Assembly (NCBI GenBank): GCA_938015875.1
Contig: CALLXE010000053.1
Span: 1-38,658 of the forward strand
Length of the DNA stretch: 38,658 bases
Direction: 5' to 3'
From: an uncultured Robiginitomaculum sp.
Lineage (GTDB): Bacteria > Pseudomonadota > Alphaproteobacteria > Caulobacterales > Maricaulaceae
The notes beneath the pieces were generated by a model. That model was given only the letters and a program-made list of their open reading frames with translations, did not search any database and was not told the origin of the DNA. Of this stretch, positions 25,054 to 32,662 are shown in pieces. The stretch's first letter is position 1. Each line of letters starts with the position of its first letter. The position numbers and the translations under genes were made by a program.

Positions 25054-25140
25054 ATCCCGGCCTATAAATTATTTAACAAATGAAACCGCGCAGCATCCGG
25101 CCGCGCGGCCAAGACGCTTGCTAATCAGGTGACGCGCAGT

Positions 25141-25854
25141 TTACTGCGCAATCCCGTAAACCATATTCACCGTCACGCTGATGGATTGTTCGCCGCCGGC
25201 GACGGGGGTGCTGTCGGCGGACATGGCCATGCTGCGCTGCATCATGACGGGCTGCGGGCGATAGCCGCCGGACTCAGATAAGCTTTGCAGCGGGCCGAGG
25301 CGCACGCCGGCGGATGTGGCCATGGATTGGGCTTTGGCGCGGGCTTCTTTGATCGCGGCGTCGCGGGCAATGGCTTGGGCCGCTTTGGGCTCGCGGACGC
25401 CGAACTGAACATTGTTGATATTGTTCACGCCGGCTTTGACCAAGGCGTCAATCATCGGGCCGACATTGTCCAAATCAAAAGTGCGGGCGCTGACCGTATT
25501 GCGGGCCTCATATCCGGTAATTCTTGGCGCGCTGCGGTCTTTATAATCATATTGCGGTTGCAGGGATAATTGACTGGTTTGAATGTTACGATCTTCAATG
25601 CCGGCGGCTTTGAGCTGCGCAAAGACCCGGGTCATTAATTGCGCGTTTTGCGCCATAGCATCGCCCGCGTCGAGGCCGCGCGTCACCACGCCGGCCGATA
25701 CGCTTGCCACATCAGGGGCCGTCGTCACGTCAGAGCTTGCAGATACGGTAATGGTCGGCATGGGGTCTCCTGCGGAATGGGCCCCGGCCGGAATGGCGGC
25801 AGAGCAGGCCGCAAGGCTGAGGGCGGCGGCCGGAATAATATGGGAAAGTTTCAT
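25141..25854 (-). CDS. SIMPL-domain (DUF541) lipoprotein
   Basis: The 237-residue protein has a signal MKLSHIIPAAALSLAAC with lipobox LAAC (Cys17). The remaining residues form a SIMPL/DUF541 domain: ITVSASSDVTTAPDVASVSAGVVT near the start, TSQLSLQPQYDY, and VQFGVREPKAAQAIARDAAIKEARAKAQSMA at the centre, as in the family. These envelope proteins are linked to stress tolerance in some bacteria, but their biochemical role is unsettled. It is a stand-alone gene between the basic protein and the tRNA. Confidence 0.92.
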   Translation of the reverse strand: MKLSHIIPAAALSLAACSAAIPAGAHSAGDPMPTITVSASSDVTTAPDVASVSAGVVTRGLDAGDAMAQNAQLMTRVFAQLKAAGIEDRNIQTSQLSLQPQYDYKDRSAPRITGYEARNTVSARTFDLDNVGPMIDALVKAGVNNINNVQFGVREPKAAQAIARDAAIKEARAKAQSMATSAGVRLGPLQSLSESGGYRPQPVMMQRSMAMSADSTPVAGGEQSISVTVNMVYGIAQ

Positions 25855-26004
25855 CGCTTATCTCCTTATTGAATGGGACGCAGTGTTGCAGGGAAGCCGC
25901 CGCGCGCCAAGAGCCGGGCGCATAAAAAGTGCAGATATGAAAACAGAGCAAATTCCCTCTTTGCGCGCGCCCCGCCCCGCGCTATACACCGCCCGCAGAC
26001 CAAT

Positions 26005-26082
26005 GGGGGGATAGCTCAATTTGGTTAGAGCCCCCCGCTCATAACGGGGTGGTTGGGGGTTCAAGTCCCTCTCCCCCTACCA
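26005..26082 (+). tRNA. tRNA with CAT anticodon (elongator Met or Ile2)
   Basis: A complete 78-base cloverleaf with encoded CCA is present. The acceptor GGGGGGA pairs with TCCCCCT (first pair G-U), the D arm is GCTC/GAGC, the anticodon stem CCCCG/CGGGG has loop CTCATAA, and the T arm loop is TTCAAGT. The anticodon is CAT. The anticodon stem lacks the three G-C pairs of initiators, so it is elongator tRNA-Met or tRNA-Ile2 (lysidine-modified). Sequence alone does not separate these. Confidence 0.93.
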
Positions 26083-26345
26083 CGCATTTCGGCGCGGCTT
26101 GCGCTTTGTTCGAATGCCGCAATCTCAGATTACATGCAGTGAACCCGAAAGTAATGCAGCCGGCTTAACCTGTGATATTGCTCTATGTTGATTTATTATT
26201 CTCTGTCATGAAGCATGATCACAACCCTTATTGATAAGCTCGAGATTTTTACCTGATGACGTGAAATATGATGCCTCTTGCGCGTCATCGGTTACGTCTG
26301 CGCGAAACGCTCTTGAGACGCCCCGGCTGATGTTGAAGTCGTCAG

Positions 26346-26370
26346 CTATGCCGGTTTTGCCGGCGCATAG
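26346..26370 (-). terminator. Possible terminator hairpin after the 26374 gene
   Basis: On the minus strand CTATGC-CGG and CCGGCATAG pair around a CAAAA loop with a two-base bulge, just after the stop codon at 26374. There is no clear T run, so it could be a processing or protection hairpin rather than a terminator. Confidence 0.35.
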
Positions 26371-26373
26371 ATA

Positions 26374-27516
26374 TTATTCAGGTTTCTGCGCGTCTTTCAG
26401 GAAATCATAAGCGCTGCTTTGGCGTCCGGTTGTGGAGGCTTCGCGTTCTTGTTTCATACGCTCAAGCGGGCCTAAGACGTCCCGGGCAGGCCGGCTTGAA
26501 TCCGTCTGTGACAGCGGGCCTGTGGAGGGCGGCGATGTTTGGGCATTTGTTGACGGATTGCTTTGCGTTTGATTAGCTTTCGCGGTGTTGTTTGCTGTCT
26601 GCGCCGCGGTTTGTTGCGCGCCGCTGTTTTGGGCCGGAGTTTGGGCCTGCGTATTTTGCGCGTCGTTTTGAGACTCGCTGCCGCTTGCGCTTTTATTTTC
26701 GCCTTCGTTTCCGGCCGGAGCTTGTCCGGACGTTTGACCTTCACCTGTAGGGCTCTTGCCCTTTTTGCCTTCGCCTTTGGAGCGTGTGCCTTTTTTGCTT
26801 TTACCTGACGGTGATGTGCCAAACGGGTTTTTGGCGCCGGGGATTCCTTTCGGTATCCCTGTCGGCATGCCTTTTGGCAGGCTGCCCTTGACGGACTTCA
26901 TGCCTTTAATCTTGCCCAAAATATCGGCAACTGATGTCGAGGATCCACCGCGAACAGGGCCGGGTTTGTTGCGGCTTTGACTTTGCCCTGATTGCCCGGG
27001 TTGCGACTGCCCTTGGCCTGATTGGCCTTGAGGCGATTGCCCCTGAGAGCCTTGGCCCGTCCCGGCTTGACCCGGCTGTCCGCTGCCGCCGGTCTGCATA
27101 TCTTTAACCATGCCGTCCCATACGGTTTTTTCCTGCGCGGCAAGTTCAGGGTCGCTTTTCGCGGCCTCGCTGGGTTCATAGGCTGCGTCTGGAATATTAT
27201 GCGGATCAGATGTGGCAATGACTTTCGCGCGCTGTTTTTTCAAATGACGGCGAGAGTTTTCCGGCAAGCTTTCCATCGGGCTTGGTTCATAGCCTTGCCC
27301 GGCCCCGCTTCCGAAAATAGATTTGTTTTTGAAGATGTCTTCAATTGTATCATTGCCGGATTTTTTCTTTTGGGATTTGCGCCAATCTTCTTCCGATTGA
27401 TCCGTGCGGTCCGTGTCCGGGGCTTGCGTCGTCTGCGCGTAGGCGGCCGGCCCGATAAGAACGGTAAATGACGTAGAAAGCGCGAGCGCCATGGCAAATG
27501 TGCGTATCATATCCAT
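26374..27516 (-). CDS. Low-complexity secreted protein, last gene of the VWA/channel operon
   Basis: The predicted product has about 380 residues. A signal peptide (MIRTFAMALALSTSFTVLIGPAAYAQ) is followed by a charged segment (WRKSQKKKSGNDTIEDIFKN) and a long Gln/Gly/Ser/Pro-rich disordered region. A central island VADILGKIKGMKSVKGSLP and Gly-Met-Pro motifs interrupt it. A last helix follows near the C-terminus (PLERMKQEREAS). It has no recognised domain. It follows the SUMF1-like gene by about 60 bases on the same strand, so co-expression is likely. The start is uncertain: ATGs at 27546, 27516 and 27510 are all in frame and none has a good ribosome site. The second is chosen for the signal peptide. 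Confidence 0.68.
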   Translation of the reverse strand: MDMIRTFAMALALSTSFTVLIGPAAYAQTTQAPDTDRTDQSEEDWRKSQKKKSGNDTIEDIFKNKSIFGSGAGQGYEPSPMESLPENSRRHLKKQRAKVIATSDPHNIPDAAYEPSEAAKSDPELAAQEKTVWDGMVKDMQTGGSGQPGQAGTGQGSQGQSPQGQSGQGQSQPGQSGQSQSRNKPGPVRGGSSTSVADILGKIKGMKSVKGSLPKGMPTGIPKGIPGAKNPFGTSPSGKSKKGTRSKGEGKKGKSPTGEGQTSGQAPAGNEGENKSASGSESQNDAQNTQAQTPAQNSGAQQTAAQTANNTAKANQTQSNPSTNAQTSPPSTGPLSQTDSSRPARDVLGPLERMKQEREASTTGRQSSAYDFLKDAQKPE

Positions 27517-27575
27517 TATATAGCACGCGGCGCATGACCGCGCCATGAACAGGAAACCGCCATAATACGGCGCGT

Positions 27576-29129
27576 TTATCCGCTGATTTTACGCACAACC
27601 CGAAACCCGGTGAAATCATTACTGTCGCCGCGCCGCTGCATCAGGCGGGCAGCAAAACGAAGATCCGCCGGGCCTGAGAACCAAGACCCGCCGCGCACGG
27701 CCCGCTGGTTACAGCTTCCGCGTTGATCCGGATCGCCGTTCACCGGCGCGTCCCGTAAATTCAACGTGTTACAATCCAGGGTCCATTCTGCCACATTGCC
27801 GATCATATCTTTGACGCCAAATTTGTTGGCGCTCAGCATTCCGGCCGGCAAAGTTCTGTCTGCAGCAGGGTCAGCGCACGCGCTGTTGCCCCATTTCAGA
27901 CCTGATTCTGTTGCCGCGCCATTGGCAAATGCGCATAGGGCCGCCGGTGATCCGCCGGGCAGGTCGCGGGCATCGCCGGCGCGAGCGGCATATTCCCACT
28001 GCGCCTCAGACGGCAGGGCATAGCTCTGCCCGGTTTTAGATGACAGCCATGTCGCGTAGCCCTGCGCGTCGCTCCAAGAGACGTTAATCACCGGCCGCGA
28101 TCCCGCGCCCCATCCGTTATCACTTGGGCGCTTATTGCAGCCGCCGGCTGCTACGCAGGCGCTCCATTGATCAAAGGTCACCTCTGTGACGGCAATGGCA
28201 AACATATTGGTGAACGTCACAGGCCGTGCGGGCTTTTCTGCCGGCCTGGCGTCGCCGTCACTGTCGCTTGCGCCTAATGTGGCTGTGCCGGCCGGAAGGC
28301 TGACCATAACCGGGCAGGAGTCGCAGTCTTTGAACGTGCGCCCTGCGGCCGGCTGTAACTGCTCTATGGCGGCAATGGCCTGCGGAACGTAAGCCCCTTG
28401 CGGGTAGCTTGTCAGATATTGCTGATAAGCACTTGCGCGGTTTGCGGCCTTGGCGACGTTCCACGCGGCGGTGTCAGCGGCAGAGGCGCGCAAACGGTCC
28501 ATACGGGTCTGCGCCTCTGCGGCATTAACGCCGGACGGATGTTTGGAAAGATAGGTTCCGTAACTGTCTACCGTATTTTCGCGGGCCGCAGCGTCCCAAT
28601 CAGCAGCCTCGGCAGCGGCGCGCTCGGCGGCGTCTTTGCGCCGGGCCTCTGCCTCTGCTTTAATCTGCGCAATCCGCTCTTTGGCCTTGCTTGCGTGCAA
28701 GCCTTCGGGCCAACTTTCCAAATAATCTTCATATCCGGCCAGCGTACTGCGCTGCTCTGCCGTGGCCCATGATTTATTATCATAGGCATTAATCTCTGCC
28801 TGCGCGTCGTCCTTATGTTTGCCGTCCGGGAACGCCGCCAAATATTCGCGGTAACCCTCAAGGGTATCTTTCTCCAGCGCGCGAACCCACGCTTCATCAT
28901 CGGATGATTTCTTAACCACCGGTTCGGACGGCGTTTCAATCTCGGACTTGGCCGCCGGCTTCACCTGATCAGGCAGATCACTCGGTAAGACGACTTTAGA
29001 GAAAAGCCAAAGCGCTCCCAAAAGGATCGCGGCCATAAATATGGCTCCGATGACCCACCGCAGTACCGGCGCGCGTTCTTCGCGGGCGCTGTACCCGGCT
29101 TCGGGTGTTGGGGGCTGCCAATCGCTCAT
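27576..29129 (-). CDS. Membrane-anchored repeat protein with SUMF1/FGE-fold domain
   Basis: This is a 517-residue protein. An N-terminal transmembrane helix lies at about residues 24-46. Then come four units of about 40 residues with the pattern W-xxA...Y-xx-YL-xx-P-xG...A (YREYLAAFPDG, YEDYLESWPEG, YGTYLSKHPSG, YQQYLTSYPQG), a TPR-like solenoid. The C-terminal SUMF1/formylglycine-generating-enzyme fold has VTEVTFDQWSACVAAGGC, ALPSEAQWEYAARAGD, MIGNVAEWT, VRGGSW and FTGFRVVR. The catalytic Cys pair of true FGE, expected near RFAARLMQRR, is missing, so sulfatase activation is unlikely. Its start overlaps the channel gene as TAATG. It probably acts as a periplasmic or envelope scaffold of the motor complex. 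Confidence 0.9.
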   Translation of the reverse strand: MSDWQPPTPEAGYSAREERAPVLRWVIGAIFMAAILLGALWLFSKVVLPSDLPDQVKPAAKSEIETPSEPVVKKSSDDEAWVRALEKDTLEGYREYLAAFPDGKHKDDAQAEINAYDNKSWATAEQRSTLAGYEDYLESWPEGLHASKAKERIAQIKAEAEARRKDAAERAAAEAADWDAAARENTVDSYGTYLSKHPSGVNAAEAQTRMDRLRASAADTAAWNVAKAANRASAYQQYLTSYPQGAYVPQAIAAIEQLQPAAGRTFKDCDSCPVMVSLPAGTATLGASDSDGDARPAEKPARPVTFTNMFAIAVTEVTFDQWSACVAAGGCNKRPSDNGWGAGSRPVINVSWSDAQGYATWLSSKTGQSYALPSEAQWEYAARAGDARDLPGGSPAALCAFANGAATESGLKWGNSACADPAADRTLPAGMLSANKFGVKDMIGNVAEWTLDCNTLNLRDAPVNGDPDQRGSCNQRAVRGGSWFSGPADLRFAARLMQRRGDSNDFTGFRVVRKISG

Positions 29130-29902
29130 TATGCACGTCCTGCTGATTTGCCGCTGAGGCGAAGAATGAGGTTATCAAGGCAATATTGACCGGCTTCATT
29201 GAGCGCGCGCTCTTCTTTGGACTGTACCAAGGACTGTATCAAAACCAGCACGGCAGACATAACCAAAGCGACCAAAGTTGTCGTAAACGCAACGCCCAGA
29301 CGGGAGGTGACCTGATAAAGGAAATCATCGGCTTCGGCATTGGCGGGAATCCCGGCATACTGCAGGGCAAACATAATACCCATGACGGTTCCGATAAAGC
29401 CAAGGGACGGGATGAGCCATGTCAGATAGCGCAGGATGGAATAGCGCAGATCAATTTCGTGCATGTATAATTCAAGCGAGGAATTGAGGACACTGATCGC
29501 CTGATCTTCTTTGCCGCTCATGCGGTATTGATCAATGGTTCGCGTAATCATGCGGGGCAAAAACGCCTCTTGTCCGAACCGGCGCGAGACAATGCTTTCA
29601 CGAATTTTCAGCAGTAAGTCACCGTCCAGCATTTGGTCTTCCGTCGGCAGATAGCCGCGCTTTAACTGGCTTTGCTCATCTGCCGCCGCGCTCCAGCGCA
29701 GAAACAGTTCGCCAAAACCGATAAACAGGGCAACCCACATAATATTCTGAACGGTGAACGGCCAAAAGCTTGCGTCCGCGTCCAGCAGGATTTCCTGCAG
29801 CATCGGGCTTGCCGTGAACCGGATAATGCCGATGGTGACAATTGCCGCAATAAGGGCGAGGGTAAAGACGAACAGGCGCCGCGCAAAAGATCTGGTTTTC
29901 AT
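29129..29902 (-). CDS. MotA/TolQ/ExbB-type proton channel subunit
   Basis: This is a 257-residue membrane protein. There are two N-terminal helices (about 9-30 and 47-65), a long cytoplasmic helical loop, and then the diagnostic pair. The TM3 sequence LTWLIPSLGFIGTVMGIMFAL carries the family P-x-LGFIGTV-x-G motif, and the TM4 sequence LGVAFTTTLVALVMSAVLVLIQ carries the Thr cluster that faces the channel. In the family, five copies surround a dimeric B-subunit (MotB, ExbD, TolR). No such stand-alone B-subunit is present here. The two VWA proteins upstream have the required Asp-bearing helix instead. The start at 29902 gives a natural N-terminus; an upstream in-frame GTG at 29944 is possible. 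It is coupled to the next gene by TAATG. Confidence 0.92.
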   Translation of the reverse strand: MKTRSFARRLFVFTLALIAAIVTIGIIRFTASPMLQEILLDADASFWPFTVQNIMWVALFIGFGELFLRWSAAADEQSQLKRGYLPTEDQMLDGDLLLKIRESIVSRRFGQEAFLPRMITRTIDQYRMSGKEDQAISVLNSSLELYMHEIDLRYSILRYLTWLIPSLGFIGTVMGIMFALQYAGIPANAEADDFLYQVTSRLGVAFTTTLVALVMSAVLVLIQSLVQSKEERALNEAGQYCLDNLILRLSGKSAGRA

Positions 29903-29934
29903 AAGTCTGCTTTCTGCTTTTCGGTTTGCGCGCG

Positions 29935-30918
29935 CTAATCGCACACGCCGGTGTCCGGTGAGGCCAGCGCCATAAACTGCCCGTTATTGCCGGCGGCCAC
30001 GGTTTCCATAAAGGCCACTGTGCCTTCGTAGTCAAAATAATTGCCGACGACAACGGCGTGAATCTCTTTGCGGCCGCCATTCATTGATGTGATGCGCCGG
30101 GCCAAGGCTTGCGGGCTCAGGCCATTATTGACCCTTGGATTGGGCAGGCCGTCACTGACAAGGAATATAGCCTCCCCGGGTCCGGCGAGTATTTTTTCGA
30201 ACGCGTCGAGCATAGAGGCCGAGCCGCCAAATTGCCGGGTCAGGCCGTCGGAAAACCGTTCAGCCTCGCTACGTGAACTTGCGGTGATATTGCGAAGCGT
30301 GCCGCCGGCCGGCCAGACGCGGGTGCGCGGTCCGTTGTCGGTTTGCTGAAAGCCGACAATTTTCAGTGCGTGATTATCCTGCAGAGATTCGATGATGCGG
30401 GTCACCGCTCTTTGCACGGAGGGCTCGTGTCCGCCAAGGCACCGGTTCATGTCTATAGCGATGACGATGTCATCTTTTGTCGTTTTCATGCCCAAAAATC
30501 GAAACGAAACGAGGGCCTTCTTTTTCGCCGGCGCCGGTTTTTCCTCAACAGGGTCAGGCTCAGGGACGGGAATGGCGATGGGCTGCGCGGCGGCGATTTT
30601 TTCTTTCAGCGCCGCTTCGGCGGCCTTTAGCTTTGCCAGAAGTTTATCGGCTTCGCTTTTTACATCCGACACATTACGCGCGGCCGCCGAGCGTTTGGCT
30701 TCCAGCGCTTTTTTCTTAATCTCCGTCTCAACGGCGCTGTCCTGCGCGGCGCGGGCCAGTTCGGCCAGCGCATTGTCCGGCGTGTTTTCGCGTATTTCAT
30801 TTTGATAATAAGGCAGCAAAATAATTGCCAGCAATGCAAACGCGCCCATAGCGGCGGCAAACAGATCAATGGCCGAGAGCGAGAAAATTTCAATATTGCG
30901 ATCCGGACGATTCTTCAT
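29935..30918 (-). CDS. Membrane-anchored VWA protein with degenerate metal site and MotB-like helix
   Basis: This is a 327-residue protein. Residues 12-38 (FSLSAIDLFAAAMGAFALLAI) form one transmembrane helix with an embedded Asp18, patterned like MotB (Y-AD-F-xx-AMMAFF). A coiled coil (about 60-110) and a Pro-rich linker follow, then a VWA domain from about 137. The MIDAS motif is degenerate: DMNRC (156-160) replaces DxSxS, Ser233 replaces Thr, but SDGLP (Asp256) is kept. The gene overlaps its sister at 30915-31859 as ATGA and precedes the channel gene. It may be an ion-channel B-subunit that forms a pair with the sister. Metal binding is doubtful. Confidence 0.9.
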   Translation of the reverse strand: MKNRPDRNIEIFSLSAIDLFAAAMGAFALLAIILLPYYQNEIRENTPDNALAELARAAQDSAVETEIKKKALEAKRSAAARNVSDVKSEADKLLAKLKAAEAALKEKIAAAQPIAIPVPEPDPVEEKPAPAKKKALVSFRFLGMKTTKDDIVIAIDMNRCLGGHEPSVQRAVTRIIESLQDNHALKIVGFQQTDNGPRTRVWPAGGTLRNITASSRSEAERFSDGLTRQFGGSASMLDAFEKILAGPGEAIFLVSDGLPNPRVNNGLSPQALARRITSMNGGRKEIHAVVVGNYFDYEGTVAFMETVAAGNNGQFMALASPDTGVCD

Positions 30919-31859
30919 CGGGACCGCCCCACAAAGTCGCCGCGATTACGCGCCGCAATGGCCTGAAGAAATAAAGTCAGATTTTTATCTTGGGTATATT
31001 TGCCGATGGCAACGGTGTGAATTTCTGCCCGTCCGCGATTACGGTTGGTAATATTGGTGACGATGGATGCGGGACTGCCGTCATCCGGCTGCCCGTCAGA
31101 GATCAGGATGATCGCTTGCGGGCGCAGGTTCAGCGCTTGAATCATCGCGTTTTGCGTCGGCGTGCCCCCGCCAAATCGGCGCGGCAGACCGTCAATAAAT
31201 TGCTTGGCCCCGCGCACCATAGTGGCATCGGCATTGGCCATACGCCCGCCGGACGGAAACGTGTCATAGGTCGGCCCGCCCCTGTACCCGATAATGACGA
31301 ACCGGTTGTCGGGCTGCATTTGATCGACAATCTCGTTTAGGGCGGCTGTAACATTACCGGCATGACTGCGCATGGATCCGGACATATCAACGACGATAGC
31401 AATGTCTTTGCGCGATGTCGCCAAGCCCAAAATAGAAAATTCCACGCCGCGCCCGACACTTCTGGGGGGCTCGACAACGGGTTTTGGCTCCGGTTTCGGG
31501 TCGGGCTTGGGCACGGGCGGCGGATCAGGAATTTCAATATCGGCGGTCTGTTTCAAAACTTCACGAATTTTTGCCTCGACAGTCGACATGTTGTCTTTGG
31601 TGGACTTGTACTGCTTTTCCATCAGCCGTATCTCGGCTTGAATAGCGCGAATTTGCGCCATCTCGCTTTGTGTTGTGCTCGCGGCCATACGGCGTTTTTG
31701 CACTAAATCTTCCAGCTCTTCCATGGACACATCGGTCCCGCCAAGCTTGTAGTATGGAAACAGAACAAGCACGATCAGGATAAACGCCCCCAGCGCCGCT
31801 GCGAATAAATCGAGCGCCGAGATTGAGAAAACCGATATATTGCGCCGCCGTGACTTCAC
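30915..31859 (-). CDS. Membrane-anchored VWA protein with intact MIDAS and MotB-like helix
   Basis: This is a 314-residue protein with a GTG start at 31859, overlapping the preceding stop as TAGTG. The N-terminal helix FSISALDLFAAALGAFILIV contains Asp17 in the same place as in the sister gene and is similar to the proton-carrying helix of MotB/TolR. A coiled coil (50-105), a Pro/Lys linker (110-133) and a VWA domain follow. The metal site is complete: DMSGS (159-163), Thr233 in GGTPT and Asp255 in SDGQPD. It is expected to be periplasmic, anchored in the inner membrane. It overlaps the sister VWA gene as ATGA, so equal synthesis is likely. Confidence 0.92.
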   Translation of the reverse strand: MKSRRRNISVFSISALDLFAAALGAFILIVLVLFPYYKLGGTDVSMEELEDLVQKRRMAASTTQSEMAQIRAIQAEIRLMEKQYKSTKDNMSTVEAKIREVLKQTADIEIPDPPPVPKPDPKPEPKPVVEPPRSVGRGVEFSILGLATSRKDIAIVVDMSGSMRSHAGNVTAALNEIVDQMQPDNRFVIIGYRGGPTYDTFPSGGRMANADATMVRGAKQFIDGLPRRFGGGTPTQNAMIQALNLRPQAIILISDGQPDDGSPASIVTNITNRNRGRAEIHTVAIGKYTQDKNLTLFLQAIAARNRGDFVGRSR

Positions 31860-32662
31860 TACCGTCCGCCAAGTATCCGAAACAGAGTTTCAATGTCGCG
31901 CTGTTTTTGTTTTTCCTCGGCGTCGTCATTAATGTCATTGGCCAGCGTCACCGCATCGCCCAATATTTCGCGATTGGACTCTTCATTGATAATATCATTG
32001 GAACGCGCAAGCCGTCCGTCCAGGTCGCTCATGAACAGGCTTTCCAACTCATCAATCTCGCTCTCAAAGGCAGCGTATTCGACCGCGTTGCGTGTCGTGA
32101 CCAAAGACCGGGCATAAGCGCGGGCATGGGGGCCATGTAGCGGGTGGTCGTTTATGCCAAGCCTGTCCAAGGATTCCGACAGGATTTGGCGCAGGTAAAG
32201 CGCGTCTTCGGCGATGACCGTATCGCCGTCCGTCAGGCTCGCGTCAAATGCAGAGAGGCTTAGAATTTGGCCGTCTACATAGGGCGCGCAACGATCGGCA
32301 AATTCGATCAAGTGCCCCATATTAGATACGACAATTTCCGGCGCGGCTTGGCGAATGACGGGGTTGGCGATGACGTCAATTACGTCGAGAAGCGGCGTGT
32401 CCGCTTGCGGTTTATTCTCGCCGTAAGTATTGATTGCGGCCTGAAAATCAGGTCCGGCATCACGGCCCATATCCTGCACCAGTTTATAAAACTGATAACG
32501 CGCCTCTGTGCCTTCATTGGGGAATGTACCCATGACAGTAATGCAGTAATCCTGTCCGCTGTAAGCGGCGACTTGCGCGCGCTCCGCGCTATTGGTTTGC
32601 GCAAATGCGGCCGGCGTCATAAGCGCCGCTGCGGTCAATAAAACTGTTTTGAAACTGCGCAT
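31859..32662 (-). CDS. Hypothetical secreted helical protein of the VWA/channel operon
   Basis: This is a 267-residue protein with a clear signal peptide (VLLTAAALMTPAAFAQ). The mature part is helical, with two widely spaced cysteines (QDYCITV and ADRCAPY) that may form a disulfide, and a charged C-terminus (ANDINDDAEEKQKQRDIETLF). No known domain is recognised. It is joined by overlapping stop/start codons to the lipoprotein gene (TGATG) and to the VWA gene (TAGTG), which strongly indicates a subunit of the same complex. Confidence 0.82.
   Translation of the reverse strand: MRSFKTVLLTAAALMTPAAFAQTNSAERAQVAAYSGQDYCITVMGTFPNEGTEARYQFYKLVQDMGRDAGPDFQAAINTYGENKPQADTPLLDVIDVIANPVIRQAAPEIVVSNMGHLIEFADRCAPYVDGQILSLSAFDASLTDGDTVIAEDALYLRQILSESLDRLGINDHPLHGPHARAYARSLVTTRNAVEYAAFESEIDELESLFMSDLDGRLARSNDIINEESNREILGDAVTLANDINDDAEEKQKQRDIETLFRILGGR

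Noticed and set aside
26083-26373. Possible integration site or island next to the tRNA
   Set aside because: No integrase, no direct repeat of the tRNA 3-prime end was seen, and flanking genes look native.
27576-29129. Sulfatase-activating formylglycine-generating enzyme
   Set aside because: The domain fold is right, but the catalytic cysteine pair is missing and no sulfatase is nearby.
29129-31859. Zorya antiphage system
   Set aside because: A channel subunit and MotB-like helices are present, but there is no long ZorA tail, OmpA-type ZorB domain, helicase or nuclease.
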